Source: an uncultured Oscillospiraceae bacterium
GTDB lineage: Bacteria; Bacillota; Clostridia; Oscillospirales; Oscillospiraceae
Reading direction: 5' to 3'
Assembly (NCBI GenBank): GCA_949494735.1
Contig: CATABD010000027.1
Location: 1 to 32,357 of the forward strand
Length of the DNA: 32,357 bases
Shown here: positions 8,787 through 15,037 of the stretch, piece after piece
Position numbering within the stretch: the stretch's first letter is position 1
Layout of the letters: each line of letters begins with the position of its first letter
Translations under genes and position numbers: made by a program
The notes under the pieces: generated by a model
Databases searched by the model: none
The model's input: the letters and a program-made list of their open reading frames with translations, nothing else
Told to the model about the DNA's origin: nothing

Positions 8787-9221
8787 TCACCTCCTCCATC
8801 GGCGGCGCGTTATCAGCAGCCGTTCATAGCGCAGGGTTTTCGATGCCCACTTCCTGTTGGTATCCACAGGGTCGGCACGGACCCATCCCGCAGCGCGCAG
8901 GGCGGAGTCCGGCCTGTCCGCCGGCAGGAAGGCGATGATTTTCCAATAGCCCAGGGCCTGGGCCGCCCGTGCCGCCGCACCGTAGAGCATCCCGTAGGCG
9001 GCACGGCCCCCGGTGGTGTAAATGCGGTCGATCTGCACCGCCTGAGCGTCGTCCCGGCAGCGGCCCACGATGGCCGCGCCCACCAGCTCCCCATCCAGGG
9101 CACAGCCCACGGAAAATTTACAGCCGCGCATGGGCTGGCACCGGCGGATGTGCTCCGCCAAATAGTCGTTGGCCTCTTGCAACGAAGCCGGAACAATGTA
9201 AATCGCGTTGTCCTGTACCAT
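8787..9221 (-). CDS. XF1762-like (GNAT-fold) accessory protein
   Basis: A 144-residue protein resembling the XF1762 family found on phages and ICEs, with a GNAT-like acetyltransferase fold. Visible family features are the N-terminal ANDYLAEHIRRCQP, FSVGCALDGELVGAAIVGRC (a beta hairpin typical of GNAT strand 2-3), IYTTGGRAAYGMLYGAAARA and the ALGYWKIIAFLPADRPDSAL stretch ending in LRAAGW. Substrate unknown. The ATG at 9221 is chosen because AGGAGG lies 9 bases upstream; the in-frame TTG at 9230 overlaps that site. The gene is tightly packed between the toxin and the 131-residue protein. The 12-mer TTGAACCTAATG at its start also occurs at the start of the membrane protein gene ending at 8303. 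Confidence 0.7.
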   Translation of the reverse strand: MVQDNAIYIVPASLQEANDYLAEHIRRCQPMRGCKFSVGCALDGELVGAAIVGRCRDDAQAVQIDRIYTTGGRAAYGMLYGAAARAAQALGYWKIIAFLPADRPDSALRAAGWVRADPVDTNRKWASKTLRYERLLITRRRWRR

Positions 9222-9226
9222 TAGGT

Positions 9227-9622
9227 TCAACCTCCTGATGCTTCATCCAGCCGTTTCAAGTGGGCCAGGAAGCCGTCCGCGAAGGCCTCTGCAAAGGCCG
9301 GACTGCCGCTGAGCCACCAAACCGGGTCGGGCAGGGAGCGGTAGATGCTGTCATATTGCAGGCAGATCATCAGGAACTTTCCCTGGGGATTGCCGGTGTC
9401 CACGCCATCCACCAGGGGGGTGACAGCGGCTTTGACCGCCTGGACGTCGTCCTGGTGGTAGTCGCACAGATCGTCATAGAATTGTCCGGCGAAGATGCAG
9501 CAGAACACCGCCATGGCATCCCGCTCCACCGAACCGTCCGCCGTGGCCAGCCCCATCCGGCGCAGGCGGTCAATGGCGGTGCTGTCGAAGGGGCTGTGAG
9601 TGGGGCGATTGCTTCTCATCAT
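9227..9622 (-). CDS. Unrecognised 131-residue accessory protein
   Basis: I do not recognise a family. The protein is soluble, mainly helical in appearance and acidic in the middle (FYDDLCDYHQDDVQAV), with several Cys (VFCCIF, MICLQY) and a C-terminal amphipathic segment (FAEAFADGFLAHLKRL). No signal peptide or membrane helix is seen. Its ATG overlaps the TGA of the upstream ParB-like gene by 4 bases (ATGA), so the two are almost certainly co-translated, which suggests a role linked to the ParB-like protein or to element maintenance. It could be a small phage or ICE protein of unknown function. Confidence 0.6.
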   Translation of the reverse strand: MMRSNRPTHSPFDSTAIDRLRRMGLATADGSVERDAMAVFCCIFAGQFYDDLCDYHQDDVQAVKAAVTPLVDGVDTGNPQGKFLMICLQYDSIYRSLPDPVWWLSGSPAFAEAFADGFLAHLKRLDEASGG

Positions 9623-10500
9623 TTCGTTGTCATCTCCAGTAATTTTTCAAATTTCTCTACCGCATTCCGCGCACTGGCCATCTGACGTCGGAGGGCGTTG
9701 ACCTGTGCGGGCATCAGACAGGCAAAGATCTCTGAGCAACACCGTTCAGATGTTCGCCGGAGCACCTGCGCGAACTGTGACGCTTCAGCGGCCAAGGCAT
9801 CCGGGGTCAGGGCAGGGCCGGGTTGCGGGACAGGCCCCGCCCGGACGGGGGGCGCGTACTCCTCTACCGACTTGATCTCCCCGGCGGCCAGCAGGGCGGC
9901 GGCCTCCGCCTGGGGGCCCGGCTCCAGCCGGGAGAGGGCCAGGGCCTGCTTCCGGGTGACCGGCGTATCCGCTCCGCGGAGGATGTCCTTTGCCTCAGAG
10001 GTCAGGTTTTTGGCGATCTGCACCTGGCGCTCCACCGTGCGGCGGCCAATGCACAGTTTCTCGGCGGTGTCCTGAGCAAAGGATTTTGTGGTCTGCGTCA
10101 TTTTGTCGCTGACCTTCTGGTGCTGATTGCCGCGAAAGGGCCCGCCCTGGTTGGTTTGGACGCTCTCAGGGTGGAGGGCTTCGTAGACCTCCTTCCGGCG
10201 CAGAAGCAGCTCCCCGAACTCAAGAGGCGTCAGGTCGCTGCGCACAAAGTTCTCGTCGATCTCCGCCAGCTCAGCCCGCAGGCCCTCTAAGCCGCTGACA
10301 ACGCACTCGATCTCCGTCCAGCCCAGCAGCTTGGCAGCCTCCAGCCGGTGAAGCCCGGCGATGAGGGTTCGGCTTTGACTGACTGTGACGGGATTCAGCA
10401 GGCCGACCTCGACAATGCTGTCCGCCAGCTCCCGGACATCGGCCGGCGCGGCATTCCTCCGTCCGGGGTTTACCTTGATTTCGCTGATAGGAATACGCAT
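9619..10500 (-). CDS. ParB/Spo0J-like nuclease-domain protein (second ParB on the element)
   Basis: A 293-residue protein with a ParB N-terminal domain (about 1-95: RIPISEIKVNPGRRN, ADSIVEVGLLNPVTV, and LIAGLHRLEAAKLLGW, the GxHR nucleotide-binding/partition box). A helix-turn-helix follows around residues 140-180 (AQDTAEKLCIGRRTVERQVQ). The C-terminal part is Ala/Pro-rich and ends in a helix. The frame is open upstream to 10,599, but the start at 10,500 is chosen because GGAGG precedes ATG by 7 bases and a terminator lies further upstream. No ParA is adjacent. It may be a DNA-binding regulator rather than a partition protein, as ParB-domain proteins on ICEs often are. Confidence 0.8.
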   Translation of the reverse strand: MRIPISEIKVNPGRRNAAPADVRELADSIVEVGLLNPVTVSQSRTLIAGLHRLEAAKLLGWTEIECVVSGLEGLRAELAEIDENFVRSDLTPLEFGELLLRRKEVYEALHPESVQTNQGGPFRGNQHQKVSDKMTQTTKSFAQDTAEKLCIGRRTVERQVQIAKNLTSEAKDILRGADTPVTRKQALALSRLEPGPQAEAAALLAAGEIKSVEEYAPPVRAGPVPQPGPALTPDALAAEASQFAQVLRRTSERCCSEIFACLMPAQVNALRRQMASARNAVEKFEKLLEMTTK

Positions 10501-10516
10501 AGGGCCACCTCCAGGG

Positions 10517-10554
10517 CAAAAGAAAAGCCTGACGCCTTGCGGCGTCAAGCCTTT
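10517..10554 (-). terminator. Rho-independent terminator after the Bro-N pseudogene
   Basis: On the minus strand TTGACGCC, loop GCAA, GGCGTCAG forms a strong stem followed by CTTTTCTTTT. It separates the Bro-N remnant (and the parA-parB genes upstream) from the second ParB-like gene, whose RBS begins immediately after. The second ParB-like gene therefore depends on read-through, or on a promoter I did not identify. Confidence 0.75.
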
Positions 10555-10573
10555 CTCCAGTATTTTTCGATTG

Positions 10574-11094
10574 TCAGTTGTCTGATCCCTTCGGGTCATC
10601 CGGCTGAGATTCGGCCACCTGCTTGATCATATTGGTGACCACGGTATTCAACTGCATGGCATTCTGAGCCGTGACCACCGGCGCTCCCGTTTCACTCTCT
10701 AACGCCTGACGGGCAATGTGGGCGACCCCGCCGCCCCGCTATGCCACTTCACGATTTTCTTCAGAACCCTCCGGTTGCTCCCTCTTGGAGATTGCCTTGG
10801 TAGAGTTTTCCGCCAGCATATTAAGAATGAGTTCAGTGGTGCTCATATTGTCCCGCAGGTTTTCGGAGATTTTAATTTCAGTTGCTTACAATTTGTAAGC
10901 AACTGATCTGCACCTTCATCCTTTAGCCGCTTTTTCAGCACAGCCCAATAGGTACTGGCATTGTGTTGCGTCGGCTGATCTGTTAGTACGCTCGCCACAT
11001 CTACTACTGGAAAGGACTATTCTTCCTGTTCTGCATCCTACGCTGTTCAGATTGGCTGATCCTCAAATAATCGAATCTTGTCCTGTTCGCTCAT
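10574..11094 (-). pseudogene. Decayed Bro-N family antirepressor gene with internal deletion and stops
   Basis: Minus-strand translation starts MSEQDKIRLFEDQPI, then hits TGA and two TAG codons where intact relatives (from memory) have Arg, Trp and Trp. It continues with a clear Bro-N segment: FPVVDVASVLTDQPTQHNAS, TYWAVLKKRLKDEGADQLLT, NCKQLKLK. After LKLK it jumps, with a frame change, to a C-terminal segment beginning SENLRDNMSTTELILNML, passes another TAG (10,740 region) and ends with NTVVTNMIKQVAESQPDDPK. The middle of the normal protein (about 130 or more residues) is missing. Bro-N/KilA-type antirepressors are common on phages and ICEs. The gene follows the ParB-like gene and precedes a terminator. 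Short open frames on the plus strand here are not genes. Confidence 0.85.
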
Positions 11095-11131
11095 GGCAAT
11101 ACCTCCGAGCACTTGTTTTTGATATTATACA

Positions 11132-12103
11132 TTATCTCATCCGTTCCCGCAGGAACTCCAAAAACAGGGCCTCGATCTCCTTGTCGCTGCGCCCGTCCAG
11201 GTAGGGGGCAAACTGCTTGCGGGCAAAGGATATCTTCTTGGGCGGGGCGGCCAAACGCTTTTCGGCCCGCGCCCGGGCCTCCCGCCATGCCTCGTACATA
11301 TCCTGGTGCTTGGCGGAAGGGGGTGGGCACTTGGAAGCGATATACTTCATAGCGGCCTTGTTGAGCGGATAACTCTCATTGCGGCACATCTCAATGAACG
11401 CCTGCTGGGATTCCGGGTCATAGTCCGCTATCATATCGGCGCAGGCCAAGTTCAGCTGCTTCGGGGCTGTCTCCAGGATGCTGACCAGTTCCGGGATGAG
11501 ATAGGTGAGCTTGACCGCCTTGCGGATCTCGTACTCGGTGACACCAAAGAACTCAGCCACCAGCGCCCGGGCGTTGTACCTTTGGCGAGAATCGCCAAAG
11601 GTCCCCTCAGCGGCATTTCTCTGCCCATTTCTGTTCTTGGCATCCAGCAGCGCCTTATATGCCTTGCCCCGCACAATGATAGACAAATCATGACGGTGGA
11701 TCAGGTTGGTGGAGGTGGCAATGACGACTGCCCGGGCATCGTCAGCCTCTACGACCTCGGCAGGGATTTCTGACCATCCGGCCAGCCGGGCGGCGGCGGT
11801 ACGGTTATGCCCTGCCAAAATCTCATAGCGTTCCTCCCCAGGGATGGGCCGCACGATAATGCGAACCATCAGCCCATCCTCAGCAAGCTGCCCCGCAAGG
11901 GCCTGAAGCTGAGACGGGGTGTAGGGACGAAAGCCAATGTCTGCGGTGAAGAATGGTGTGAGCTTGTCCAGCCGTAAATTACAAATTTTGGCGCTCACCG
12001 CGGGCGGCGCTTTCTGGAACAGCTTCGCATAGGCTTCGTCTGAAGCCTGGAGCTCGGATGCCTGCTGCGTGGCGGACATTCGGCGCTTCAGCAAGTCGTC
12101 CAT
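11132..12103 (-). CDS. ParB-like partition protein
   Basis: A 323-residue ParB/RepB-type protein. A linker of about 50 residues leads to the ParB nuclease domain: LTPFFTADIGFRPYTPSQLQ, then ILAGHNRTAAARLAGW (the GHNR box) and an NLIHRHDLS stretch near residue 160. A helix-turn-helix region follows (ALVAEFFGVTEYEIRKAVKL). The C-terminus is basic (RARAEKRLAAPPKK). The frame is open upstream into parA, but ATG 12,103 is chosen because it lies 7 bases after the parA stop, with AAAGG just before it. With the ParA it forms the usual partition pair that helps mobile elements persist when excised. I did not find a recognisable centromere site. Confidence 0.85.
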   Translation of the reverse strand: MDDLLKRRMSATQQASELQASDEAYAKLFQKAPPAVSAKICNLRLDKLTPFFTADIGFRPYTPSQLQALAGQLAEDGLMVRIIVRPIPGEERYEILAGHNRTAAARLAGWSEIPAEVVEADDARAVVIATSTNLIHRHDLSIIVRGKAYKALLDAKNRNGQRNAAEGTFGDSRQRYNARALVAEFFGVTEYEIRKAVKLTYLIPELVSILETAPKQLNLACADMIADYDPESQQAFIEMCRNESYPLNKAAMKYIASKCPPPSAKHQDMYEAWREARARAEKRLAAPPKKISFARKQFAPYLDGRSDKEIEALFLEFLRERMR

Positions 12104-12110
12104 TGCCTTT

Positions 12111-12935
12111 TTAGCCAAGGGCCAGCACCTCCTCCGCCAGACTGCGGTAGGATTCGGCGGCGGCGTTTTTGGGGGCATACTCAAAAATGCTCTGTCCCGC
12201 CGCAGGGCACTCCGCCACTTTAATGGAATACTCGATGGGCCGCTGGAACACGTGGAAATCCTCGCCGTAGACCTCGGAAACGCTGGCTTTCACACTCTGG
12301 CACAGCTGGGGTCTGGACTGGTACATAGTCAGAAGGATCCCCGCAATCTTGAGGTTGGGATTGAATTTGGCCTGCACCGATTTGACCAGCTCCAGCACAT
12401 CGGGGATCCCCTCGCTGGCCAGAAAGTGAGCCTGTACCGGGATAATGCAGTAGTCCGAGGCTGCCAGGGCGTTGACGGTCAAAAGTTCATGTTTCAATCC
12501 GCAGTCAATTATGATATAATCATATTGGTCTTGCAGTTGCTCCAGCAACACAGACATGACCTTCTCGCAGGCCCGGTTTACCTCGCCCACGGCATTGTAC
12601 TGAGATAGTTGCATCACTTGAAGCCGTGCGGCGGCGTCAGCCAGCCGGCGGTTAGCCGGAAGCAGGTCGAGGCCGCTGTCCGTATGTATGATGGTTCGGC
12701 CAAGGTGCAGTTCCAGATCCTCCGGATAGTCGATGGCAGCCAGCAGAAGATTCGCCAAGGCATGAGATTGCTCTGCCGGGATATAGCCCAATGAAGCTGT
12801 GAGATTGCCCTGGGGATCATTATCGCACAATAGCACTCGCTTTTTCTCAGAAACAAGCGCCATTCCCAAGTTAAGGGCAGTTGTGGTTTTACCTACACCA
12901 CCCTTAGAGTTTGTAATCGAAATAATAGAAGTCAT
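12111..12935 (-). CDS. ParA/Soj-type partition ATPase
   Basis: A 274-residue ParA-family ATPase. The deviant Walker A box KGGVGKTT is at residues about 11-18. Walker A' follows in LLCDNDPQGNLTASLGY (about 41-57), and Walker B in YDYIIIDCGLKHELLTVNAL, where the usual IIDCPP is replaced by IIDCGL. The start at ATG 12,935 is set by GGAGG 6 bases upstream and by the family's normal N-terminus (MTSIISITNSKGGVGK); the open frame extends further to 13,061. It is the first gene inside the element from the attachment site, followed at once by parB-like. Likely role: segregation or stabilisation of the excised element. Confidence 0.92.
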   Translation of the reverse strand: MTSIISITNSKGGVGKTTTALNLGMALVSEKKRVLLCDNDPQGNLTASLGYIPAEQSHALANLLLAAIDYPEDLELHLGRTIIHTDSGLDLLPANRRLADAAARLQVMQLSQYNAVGEVNRACEKVMSVLLEQLQDQYDYIIIDCGLKHELLTVNALAASDYCIIPVQAHFLASEGIPDVLELVKSVQAKFNPNLKIAGILLTMYQSRPQLCQSVKASVSEVYGEDFHVFQRPIEYSIKVAECPAAGQSIFEYAPKNAAAESYRSLAEEVLALG

Positions 12936-13127
12936 ACTAACCTCCTTGTCCGTATATGGGTATAAAACCAGGTGCCTTGGGGGCTGTATCGCAAGACGTT
13001 CATATACCGGAAAACAAGGAATTCGCAATAGCCCTTTGATCTGTTGCGAAATATGTTGCAAAACCGATTAATTTGAAATCAGGAATTGGTTGTGGCGCAA
13101 CTGGTTGGAGACATTTGTGACTAAATC
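12936..13127 (-). promoter_or_regulatory. Upstream region of the parA-like gene at the element end
   Basis: This gene-free stretch lies between the parA start and the attachment site. A weak candidate promoter on the minus strand is TTGCGA (13,023-13,028), 16 bp, TATATG (13,001-13,006). An inverted pair TTCGCAA (13,022-13,028) and TTGCGAA (13,044-13,050), spaced 15 bp, overlaps the -35. This could be a ParA/ParB autoregulation or partition site, or an integrase/excisionase arm site. Near-repeats ATTGGTTG (13,085-13,092) and CTGGTTGG (13,101-13,108) lie close to the junction. None is a proven site. Confidence 0.35.
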
Positions 13128-13173
13128 CTTCACACGCAAGAGGTCACAGATTCGAGTTCTGTAGTCTCCACCA
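13128..13173 (+). other. Attachment site: 3' fragment of tRNA-Val(CAC)
   Basis: The sequence has the anatomy of a tRNA 3' half. An anticodon loop TTCACAC gives U33, anticodon CAC and A37, followed by stem GCAAG. A 5-base variable region AGGTC, a perfect T arm (ACAGA, TTCGAGT, TCTGT), the acceptor strand AGTCTCC, discriminator A and encoded CCA follow. The 5' half is missing: the bases before it do not form the partner stem CTTGC, a D arm or a full acceptor strand. The tRNA's own terminator follows at once. This is what remains when an element integrates into a tRNA gene and restores the intact copy at its other end. The anticodon assignment is an inference from the loop position. Confidence 0.8.
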
Positions 13174-13176
13174 TGT

Positions 13177-13211
13177 AAACTCCCGAAATCGTAAGGTTTC
13201 GGGAGTTTTTC
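13177..13211 (+). terminator. tRNA-operon terminator
   Basis: AACTCCCGAAA pairs with TTTCGGGAGTT around loop TCGTAAGG and is followed by TTT and CTATTGTTTT. It lies 4 bases after the encoded CCA, as expected for a chromosomal tRNA gene. It therefore marks chromosomal, not element, DNA. Confidence 0.85.
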
Positions 13212-13303
13212 TATTGTTTTCTCGTCCAAAAGTTCAGCCTGTTGGGCGTGTCCCGCAGATGCCCCGCAGGAGGCCCCCATATTCCCTGGGCTGTCAGGAC
13301 TGG

Positions 13304-13348
13304 AAAAAGGTCACGACCCCATCACATGGATGGAGGCCGTGACCTTTT
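13304..13348 (-). terminator. Terminator after the FGGY kinase gene
   Basis: On the minus strand AAAAGGTCACG and CGTGACCTTTTT form an 11-bp stem around a loop of about 22 bases, ending in a T-run. It lies just downstream of the kinase stop codon. The 90 bases between this and the tRNA terminator show no gene. Confidence 0.75.
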
Positions 13349-13370
13349 ATGTTATCCTTTTACCGAAGAG

Positions 13371-14897
13371 TCACCGGGCCAGCTGCCCCAGGCGGGCCTG
13401 CCAGTTGGGAAGCTGCTCCCGGTACTGCTCCATCTGGGAGGGAATGGGATGGACGGTTACGGCCTCCCGTCCGGCCATATGGGCGGCCGCGTCGGCGATG
13501 TCCTGAAACAGTCCCGCGCCGATACCGGCGATCATGGCCGCGCCCTTGGCCCCCGCCATATCCGGATCCACGTCCGCCCGGACGATATCCATCTGGTACA
13601 TATCGGCCAGCATTTGCGTGAACACATCCGCTTTTGTGACGCCCCCGGCCACAAAAAGCCGCTTGATGCCGGCACCGGTGGAGTCCTCCACCTCCCGCAG
13701 CGCGCCCAGCATCTCAAAGGCCATCCCTTCCAGTACGGCGCGTACCATATCCGGCATGGCGGTGTGGGTGCCGATGCCAAGGAAGGCCGCGCGTCCGCCG
13801 ATAATGTCGGGATAGTAGTACAGCCCGTTGGCGCCGATGGGGGAGGAGCCTGCGGCCCGGTTCATGGCCGCGTAGAGCGCCGGGGAACCGCCGCGTCCGC
13901 CATCCAGCCCCGCGCAGACATTTCGGTTGAGCCAGGCATAGGAAGCGCCGCAGCCGTTGACGCTGGAGCTGATCTGCCAGTCGTCCCGGAATCCGCCGCC
14001 GGTGGCGTGGAGGGAATACCTGGATCCGGGCAGGGGACGGAATCGTGCCGCATCGGTGATGCGCATTCCGGTGGAGCCGAAGGTTCCGTAATTGGCGATG
14101 GCGCAGCCCTCCCCGATGGCGCCCTGGGCCAGAACGTGGGGGACCATGTCGTTGGTGCCCAGGAAGAGGGGTGTCCCGGCGGGAATGCCGGTGGCGTCCG
14201 CCGCCTCCCCGGACACCTGTCCGCAGCACTCGTCCGCATAGTGGAGGGGGAGGAAATCGTCCCCGTGGAGACCCACGGCATCGCAGATTCGTGCCACATA
14301 TTTTCGGGCAATCGGGTCATAGTTAAAGTGCATGCTTCCCCGGCACTCTGTCTCCCACATGTGGGGGGAGCCCAGGGTGCGGAGGAACAGGGCGTGCTCG
14401 CTCACCGCCCAGCGGGTGATTTTACCGCATATGTCGGGGAAGCGGTCTTGCAGGTACAGGATATTGCTGAGCATCCAGGGGACCGGGGTGGTCACCGCGG
14501 CGGTGTATTCCTCCACGGAAATTCCGGCCCTCTCCAGGGCTTTGGAGGCATAGAAGAAGTCCCCGCGCCGGCAATCGCTGGGGAAAATGATGCCGAAGGG
14601 TATGGAACCGTCCTGGGCGTACCCGATCAGCGGCCCCCCCGCGATGCTGAAGCTGACCCCGGCAATGGCGCGGCGGGCCTCCGGGCCGGGCAGGCCGTCC
14701 ACCGCTGTCTTGACGGCCTGGAGGATGCAGGCGGCCAGCTCCTCCGGGCGGCACACCGACTGGCCCGGCCGGGGCGTGTGGATGGGTACGTCAACGTTCG
14801 CGCCGCTGGCCAGTCTCCCCCGCATGTCGAAGCAGCCGGCGCGCACCCCGCTGTGCCCGCGGTCAATGCCAACCAAGTATTTGGTCATTTTCACCAC
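13371..14897 (-). CDS. FGGY-family carbohydrate kinase
   Basis: A 508-residue kinase of the FGGY family, which phosphorylates sugars, polyols or related compounds with ATP. The N-terminal phosphate loop is VGIDRGHSGVRAGCFD. The catalytic Asp is D250 in LGTNDMVPH, followed by the second nucleotide loop ANYGTFGSTG. The C-terminal FGGY signature is FVAGGVTKADVFTQMLADMY ending in AGAKGAAMIAGIGAG. Length is normal. The substrate cannot be read from sequence; the family includes xylulose, ribulose, erythritol, glycerol and fuculose kinases. The start is GTG 14,897 or ATG 14,888; AAAGGA lies closer to the former. It is divergent from the ABC operon across a shared regulatory region and probably phosphorylates an intermediate cleaved by the class II aldolase. 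Confidence 0.88.
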   Translation of the reverse strand: MVKMTKYLVGIDRGHSGVRAGCFDMRGRLASGANVDVPIHTPRPGQSVCRPEELAACILQAVKTAVDGLPGPEARRAIAGVSFSIAGGPLIGYAQDGSIPFGIIFPSDCRRGDFFYASKALERAGISVEEYTAAVTTPVPWMLSNILYLQDRFPDICGKITRWAVSEHALFLRTLGSPHMWETECRGSMHFNYDPIARKYVARICDAVGLHGDDFLPLHYADECCGQVSGEAADATGIPAGTPLFLGTNDMVPHVLAQGAIGEGCAIANYGTFGSTGMRITDAARFRPLPGSRYSLHATGGGFRDDWQISSSVNGCGASYAWLNRNVCAGLDGGRGGSPALYAAMNRAAGSSPIGANGLYYYPDIIGGRAAFLGIGTHTAMPDMVRAVLEGMAFEMLGALREVEDSTGAGIKRLFVAGGVTKADVFTQMLADMYQMDIVRADVDPDMAGAKGAAMIAGIGAGLFQDIADAAAHMAGREAVTVHPIPSQMEQYREQLPNWQARLGQLAR

Positions 14898-14930
14898 AAT
14901 TCCTTTCTAATTTTAATGGCATTTGCACAA

Positions 14931-14959
14931 TTGACACACTTCGACAATTGCGCTATGAT
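14931..14959 (+). promoter_or_regulatory. Strong sigma-70-type promoter of the ABC/catabolic operon
   Basis: TTGACA (14,931-14,936), a 17-bp spacer and TATGAT (14,954-14,959) form a near-consensus housekeeping promoter pointing at the binding-protein gene. Transcription should start near 14,966, inside the tandem operator boxes. Confidence 0.85.
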
Positions 14960-14960
14960 T

Positions 14961-14986
14961 AGTACAACGTTATAGTACAACGTTTT
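14961..14986. promoter_or_regulatory. Two tandem 13-bp operator-like boxes at the transcription start
   Basis: AGTACAACGTTAT (14,961-14,973) is followed with no gap by AGTACAACGTTTT (14,974-14,986). Each box has a central AACGTT and partial dyad symmetry about a CG, a shape typical of LacI-family operators. The boxes begin one base after the -10 element, so bound protein would block initiation. The same 12-mer GTACAACGTTAT recurs at 29,300-29,311 before the CoA-transferase gene. The LacI-type regulator at 27,283 is the likely ligand. Confidence 0.7.
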
Positions 14987-15037
14987 AACAAGAAATGCAA
15001 TGAAAATTTGCATAATAAAAGAAGGAGGATACATGAT

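Larger units (their letters stand above)
1..13127. mobile_element. One end of an integrated mobile element, probably an ICE
   Basis: This stretch carries a typical accessory cargo: ParA and two ParB-like proteins, a decayed Bro-N antirepressor gene, a GNAT-like protein, an orphan toxin and a sortase/Cna-B surface module. It abuts a truncated tRNA 3' end (13,128-13,173). Almost all genes run leftward away from that tRNA fragment, with the parA-like gene first, an order often seen at one end of clostridial ICEs. No integrase, relaxase, coupling protein or T4SS gene is in the window, so conjugative ability is inferred from gene content only. The left boundary is outside the window. It could also be an integrated plasmid or a mobilisable island. 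Confidence 0.75.

Noticed and set aside
10716-10906. Two short plus-strand open frames
   Set aside because: They lie opposite the Bro-N pseudogene, whose minus-strand reading is clearly ancestral coding sequence.
13098-13173. A complete tRNA gene
   Set aside because: Although GGAGAC could pair with the acceptor 3' strand, no D arm and no partner for the GCAAG anticodon strand can be formed at the right spacing.
13068-13280. 70-residue minus-strand open frame with RTRICDLLRVK
   Set aside because: This is the reverse complement of the tRNA fragment and its terminator, a common false gene.
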